From the NCBI GenBank assembly GCA_902795665.1, contig CADBMA010000163.1, positions 1-8,848 on the forward strand: 8,848 bases of DNA, read 5' to 3'. The first letter of the stretch is position 1. Every line of letters starts with the position of its first letter. Shown here one piece after another: positions 6,901 through 8,848 of this stretch. The DNA is from an uncultured Rhodospirillales bacterium (lineage in GTDB: Bacteria > Pseudomonadota > Alphaproteobacteria > RF32 > CAG-239). Both the position numbers and the translations under genes were made by a program. The notes beneath the pieces are model-generated. The model was given only the letters and a program-made list of their open reading frames with translations, made no database searches and was not told the DNA's origin.

Positions 6901-8395
6901 CACCGATAACATTGCCCTCACGGTCAATATATCCGATAACTTTGCCGTCATTGTTATAGGCCAGCAGTGCTCCGTCAGAGCTTAGTTCATTTCCATTATT
7001 GTCAATAATTGTTCCATCCGGACGAGTACGTCCGATTATGCTACCGTTAAAATCTCTAACGCTTCCATCTTCTTCAACGTAGCCTATAATCTGGCCATCT
7101 TTGTTATGAACCATTCGACGACTAATGCCGCGGTTAGGTATGTTTTTATCTGCAATAACATTGCCGTCCTTATCAACACGCCCAACAATTTCTCCGTTAG
7201 CATCGACGACTGAACCATCGGGCATGACTACACCGATGATGTTTCCGTTTTCATCAATTGCAACGTGTCCGGTTTTGGTTACATGACCTATAACATTGCC
7301 ATTACTATCAATAACCTCACCCTTTTCGTTGAGACGGCCAATAACCTTGCCATCCATATCAATAACCGTACCGTCGGGCATTACGCGACCGATTATATTG
7401 CCGTTCTCATCGTAGACATATCCCATATCAACCGCATGGCCGATAACATTACCATTATTATCAACAACCGTACCATCTGGTAGCATACGACCAATAACAT
7501 TACCATTTAAATCTACAACCGAACCATCAGGATTTACATAACCAATCACGTTGCCATTGTCATCATAGACCAACTTTCGATTGTTGGCTACACCGATAAT
7601 GTTTCCCTCTCCGTCAACAACCAAGCCGTTATCGTTTACTCTGCCAACAACATTGTTACTAGAATCGTATACATATCCATCTTCATCAGCATAGCCCACA
7701 ATTTCCCCTTCAGGCCCGATAACAGCCCGCGACATTGTGCTGCTGTTTTTAGCGCCCTTTAGAGATCCGCTCACCCCTCCACCAAGGTTGTTATCACAGA
7801 AGTTACATTCTTCTTTAGTAACCGCATTACCATAGACAGGAATTTTTTCAGATTTTGCACTATTCTGGGCTACATTTGTTTCGTGCCAAGCGACAATAAA
7901 ATTATTCTGCACATTACCATTAACCAGAGGTGTCCACATCATAGTGACATCACAAGTTTCTTTACCGCGCAGGATTTTGCCGCTACACTGGTCATTAAAC
8001 TCAAAGCCGTCAAACGGTGTTTCTGCCAACTGCACTGACATAACCATAACCGAACCTTTGCCGTTTGTTCCTATGGTTAAAACATTTTTGGCGCTGGAAC
8101 CAAGTACTACTTGGCCTAATAATATCGGGTTTGGAGTTGTAGTAATCGGAGGCTCTCCGTCATTGACAACACTGAACTCAATTCCGCTGTCTTCCGGAGT
8201 AGTGGTTATAACGTTTAGAGCATCATCATTTTCAGTAAAAACCGGTTCCGAATATTCTTCAATCTGATCATCACTGGAAAACAGTAAATATAGGCCAATG
8301 ATAAAAATCAAGAACGAAGTTATACCAACCGCAAGAATTATGCGGTTGGTTTTTTTGATATAATTTTCAGAATGGGTTAAAACTTCTTTACTCAT
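3995..8395 (-). CDS. Inner-membrane-anchored giant repeat protein with Ig-like domain
   Basis: A complete 1466-residue protein. Residues 1-17 are a short basic cytoplasmic tail and about 18-40 one transmembrane helix, giving N-in/C-out topology. Residues 41-85 are an acidic, Thr/Pro-containing linker. Residues about 86-190 resemble an ASH/MSP-type Ig-like domain: LGQVVLGSSAKNVLTI, then CSG (C137), ETCDV (C148) and WTPLVNG. A CxxC pair follows (C197, C200). From about 225 to 1454 it is a near-continuous array of 17-residue repeats, best seen in units such as GNVIGYVDEQGNVVDFN; the last dozen residues leave the pattern. No catalytic motif is visible, so a structural role is likely. Start: ATG with AAGGA 4 nt upstream, overlapping the SPOR gene stop as ATGA. 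The stop is 2 nt before the VirB10-domain gene, which has the same repeat. The layout (tail, helix, long periplasmic part) is that of VirB10 without its C-terminal domain, so I infer an inner-membrane partner of the next protein. I do not recognise a named family for the full protein. Confidence 0.92.
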   Translation of the reverse strand: MSKEVLTHSENYIKKTNRIILAVGITSFLIFIIGLYLLFSSDDQIEEYSEPVFTENDDALNVITTTPEDSGIEFSVVNDGEPPITTTPNPILLGQVVLGSSAKNVLTIGTNGKGSVMVMSVQLAETPFDGFEFNDQCSGKILRGKETCDVTMMWTPLVNGNVQNNFIVAWHETNVAQNSAKSEKIPVYGNAVTKEECNFCDNNLGGGVSGSLKGAKNSSTMSRAVIGPEGEIVGYADEDGYVYDSSNNVVGRVNDNGLVVDGEGNIIGVANNRKLVYDDNGNVIGYVNPDGSVVDLNGNVIGRMLPDGTVVDNNGNVIGHAVDMGYVYDENGNIIGRVMPDGTVIDMDGKVIGRLNEKGEVIDSNGNVIGHVTKTGHVAIDENGNIIGVVMPDGSVVDANGEIVGRVDKDGNVIADKNIPNRGISRRMVHNKDGQIIGYVEEDGSVRDFNGSIIGRTRPDGTIIDNNGNELSSDGALLAYNNDGKVIGYIDREGNVIGEHGRKLGIMADDGMLIDEDGNIIGRAAPDSDVSAQISSLAYDAEGNVMGYVDGNNHVRNFKGEIIGQLDDNGKVIDENGNTIGIAPEQHLIYNEDGNVIGYVDEQGNARDFSGNISGRLNENGEVVGADGQILGKLGPKTDENLRLAYDNNGKVMGYVDAKGNVFGDGGQKVGSLKNSGEIIDAFGNVIGHVDSSKNRRLAYDKDGNVIGYVDEQGNVVDFNGNVIGKMLKDGTIVDENGNVIGQAGLMSRQLAYDKSGNVIGYVDENGNVVNFDGDAIGKMVPSGKIVDASGNEIGEVGGFANILLDKNSKILGYVGRDGEVFDTEGNVIGYVDEKGNVINNTQTVLGKLIQDQMIPVTPKGEVLGIVNNNGTIENDSQQIVGRIQSNGLVKNPSGSKIIARLVHGGLVVGRGCKNIGYLEKDGVVRKGNIETGYTVNADGVIVDDSGRYIGEVVIPGPVFDNTCTKIGEVEKDGIVRQNGSYIGCVNPDGTVLDEKGEVVGGVSRSGIAVSYDGNFLGKVVENGLVFSPQGQAVGCVGTYGDVFDKKGAYLGRVLENTYAYDLEGNFLNMVNSNARVPIRGQSSGRLFAHNIIVDENSRIIGVAMRGKTTIIDSKGAVIGHLFPDGNVYDGKGVSNGKLYGDGMNFYNHILGYPVPTGQVADFGGKIIGIVDYNGEVVNRFGDKLGRIDAKGYYFDKSGVLKGGVVKRGPAIGYDGAFLGYSLSDGRIIDLEGKNIGRSTPDGKVLNNKQTIIGEVIPEDIVVDVWGNYKGHMNSLGDVIDLNGTNITAILPGGSTDKNLSLLKRGAVIDFGGKVIGAVLPDGSVIDVLNINIGRALSDGNVLNSSGRLIGEIVDGDVVINAEDKVVGYIGADGTVVDNNGSDIGHCLSTDLAVDSNEGILGRIYKIGAAVLGNTGKYIGRLTANGSVVDTENKTIGYLKSNGSFINLDKRVAGYALQEVAKNRRN
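4000..4005 (-). promoter_or_regulatory. Ribosome binding site GGAGGA for the VirB10-domain gene
   Basis: GGAGGA lies inside the last codons of the anchored repeat gene, 7 nt before TTG at 3992-3990. The strong site and ideal spacing decide the TTG start. No ATG or GTG lies near it in this frame, and starting at the next Met (residue 20) would destroy the signal peptide. Confidence 0.8.
4034..7723 (-). repeat. Array of about 70 coding 17-residue (51-bp) repeats in the anchored protein
   Basis: Residues about 225-1454. Typical unit: GN[VI]IGxVxxDGxVxDxxN, two short beta-strands separated by Asp/Asn-Gly turns. Many consecutive units are exactly 17 residues (for example about residues 230-366); others carry insertions of 1 to 16. 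Regularity is highest between residues 230 and 800 and falls towards the C-terminus. The pattern suggests a beta-solenoid or chained beta-hairpins. Confidence 0.9.
5981..7567 (-). repeat. Three-unit super-repeat (50-59 residues) within the array
   Basis: A landmark of the form [LV]xYDxxGNVIGYV recurs with its Tyr or equivalent at residues 277, 328, 380, 430, 480, 539, 590, 646, 700, 753 and 805. The intervals are 51, 52, 50, 50, 59, 51, 56, 54, 53 and 52, that is three units plus small insertions. The modules at 646-805 are the most alike. Confidence 0.8.
7826..8140 (-). other. Ig-like (ASH/MSP-type) domain of the anchored repeat protein
   Basis: Residues about 86-190. The order of LGxVxxGSS, a hydrophobic strand, F-x-F-N-D-x-C-S-G, L-x-x-G-x-x-C-x-V, WTP and a final strand follows the pattern of bacterial 'choice-of-anchor' ASH-like domains. 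C137 and C148 are spaced as in those domains. The assignment is by pattern only; such domains usually mediate protein contacts. Confidence 0.55.
8276..8344 (-). other. Transmembrane helix of the anchored repeat protein
   Basis: Residues 18-40 form a 23-residue hydrophobic run (RIILAVGITSFLIFIIGLYL and on), preceded by KKTNR and followed by an acidic stretch. By the positive-inside rule the N-terminus stays in the cytoplasm and the remaining 1420 or so residues are periplasmic. Confidence 0.85.
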
Positions 8396-8848
8396 TGCGT
8401 CCTTACTACACTACAAAAGACACCGTTACGACCGAGTTTGCTGCAGACGCTATCGCCTTCATCAAGAGTTTTAACCGGTCCAATACGTAGATGGAACAGC
8501 TCTTTACCTTGCCCATCTGCCGGAGCATCAACAGAGAAGAACGGGTCATAGTTTTTCAAAATTTTAGGATATTTATCAGAAAGTTTGTCCCACAAACCTT
8601 CCAATTTAGCAACATCGGCATCTGTACCCAGCTCTATGGAAATATTTGAGCCTCCGTCACCACTAAATCCTGAGCCATAACGATACTGATTGGCAAAATT
8701 GCTTGCAGCGGGATCAAACTGCTGGGTATTTTGAATTCGGTGCATTTTAGAATAGTCAAAATTGCCACCATTACCAGCGCCATAGCTATAGCCATTGCCG
8801 GAATTTCCGTTTTGGAAGTTGCCATATTCATTATTGACTCCTCCGGCA
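8392..8848 (-). CDS. SPOR-domain protein (5' partial)
   Basis: The frame is open from the TGA at 8394-8392 to the window edge, giving 151 residues. The Met at 8745-8743 is internal, because the frame continues upstream through a Gly/Asn/Tyr/Ser-rich segment, so the real start lies outside the window. The last 84 residues fit a SPOR domain: NISIELGTDADVAKLEGLWD, then a YPKILKNY segment, FHLRIGPVKTLDEGDSVCSK and GVFCSVVR. SPOR domains bind peptidoglycan lacking stem peptides, usually from periplasmic or outer-membrane proteins. Two cysteines ten residues apart near the end (VCSKLG, VFCSVV) are common in alphaproteobacterial members. The low-complexity segment before the domain looks like a flexible spacer. 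Its stop overlaps the start of the anchored repeat protein by 4 nt, so the two are probably translationally coupled. I infer that it anchors or positions the type IV-like assembly at the cell wall. No signal peptide or membrane helix can be judged, since the N-terminus is missing. Confidence 0.85.
   Translation of the reverse strand, partial: AGGVNNEYGNFQNGNSGNGYSYGAGNGGNFDYSKMHRIQNTQQFDPAASNFANQYRYGSGFSGDGGSNISIELGTDADVAKLEGLWDKLSDKYPKILKNYDPFFSVDAPADGQGKELFHLRIGPVKTLDEGDSVCSKLGRNGVFCSVVRTQ
8400..8404 (-). promoter_or_regulatory. Ribosome binding site AAGGA for the anchored repeat gene
   Basis: AAGGA lies 4 nt before the ATG at 8395-8393 and inside the end of the SPOR gene. The spacing is short, but the ATGA overlap suggests that terminating ribosomes re-initiate here. 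Confidence 0.6.

Noticed and set aside
894..7723. CRISPR array or DNA-level satellite
   Set aside because: The 51-bp period is coding, has no constant repeat and spacer arrangement, and is conserved only at protein level.
43..8267. Many plus-strand open frames of 60-166 codons (for example 2943-3443, 6509-6985, 1182-1535)
   Set aside because: They are antisense to the repeat genes. Reverse-complemented repeat codons seldom make stops, so the frames repeat the 51-bp period. They lack convincing ribosome binding sites and resemble no family.
8392..8745. A complete 117-residue SPOR gene starting at the Met at 8745
   Set aside because: The frame stays open upstream to the window edge with the same Gly/Asn-rich composition, and I see no ribosome binding site before this Met; it is internal.
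8634..8831. Minus-strand 65-codon frame with a hydrophobic stretch
   Set aside because: It overlaps the SPOR gene in another frame; the hydrophobicity comes from shifted reading of Gly/Asn/Tyr codons.

Overview
All coding in this window is on the minus strand. It reads as three tightly packed genes of one operon, transcribed from high to low coordinates: (1) the 3' end of a gene whose product ends in a SPOR domain (8392-8848, 5' end outside the window); (2) a complete 1466-residue protein made almost entirely of short Gly/Asp/Asn-rich repeats behind an N-terminal membrane anchor (3995-8395); (3) a second giant repeat protein with a Sec-type signal peptide (3-3992, at least 1330 residues, 3' end outside the window) that finishes in a VirB10/TrbI-family domain. 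Genes 1 and 2 overlap by 4 bp (ATGA); genes 2 and 3 are 2 bp apart. There is no non-coding stretch, no RNA gene and no mobile element.

The VirB10/TrbI domain ties the locus to a type IV secretion or conjugation apparatus. In classical systems VirB10 is one protein that crosses the inner membrane by one N-terminal helix, spans the periplasm and ends in an outer-membrane core domain. Here the two ends sit on two proteins encoded next to each other. Gene 2 has the short cytoplasmic tail, the transmembrane helix and a periplasmic Ig-like domain. Gene 3 has a signal peptide and the outer-membrane domain. Both carry very long arrays of the same roughly 17-residue repeat (about 70 units and about 55-60 units by eye). 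My working model (inference) is a split VirB10-like scaffold whose halves are joined or stacked through matching repeat arrays, with a SPOR protein linking the assembly to peptidoglycan.

In gene 2 the 17-residue units are grouped in threes. A tyrosine/aspartate landmark recurs every 50-59 residues from about residue 277 to 805, and the pattern decays towards the C-terminus. The repeats are conserved in protein but use varied synonymous codons, so they are not recent DNA slippage products.

Organism: a Gram-negative bacterium (signal peptide, SPOR, VirB10, GGAGGA ribosome binding site) of moderate A+T content. The two-cysteine form of the SPOR domain is common in Alphaproteobacteria, so an alphaproteobacterium is my best guess, held loosely.
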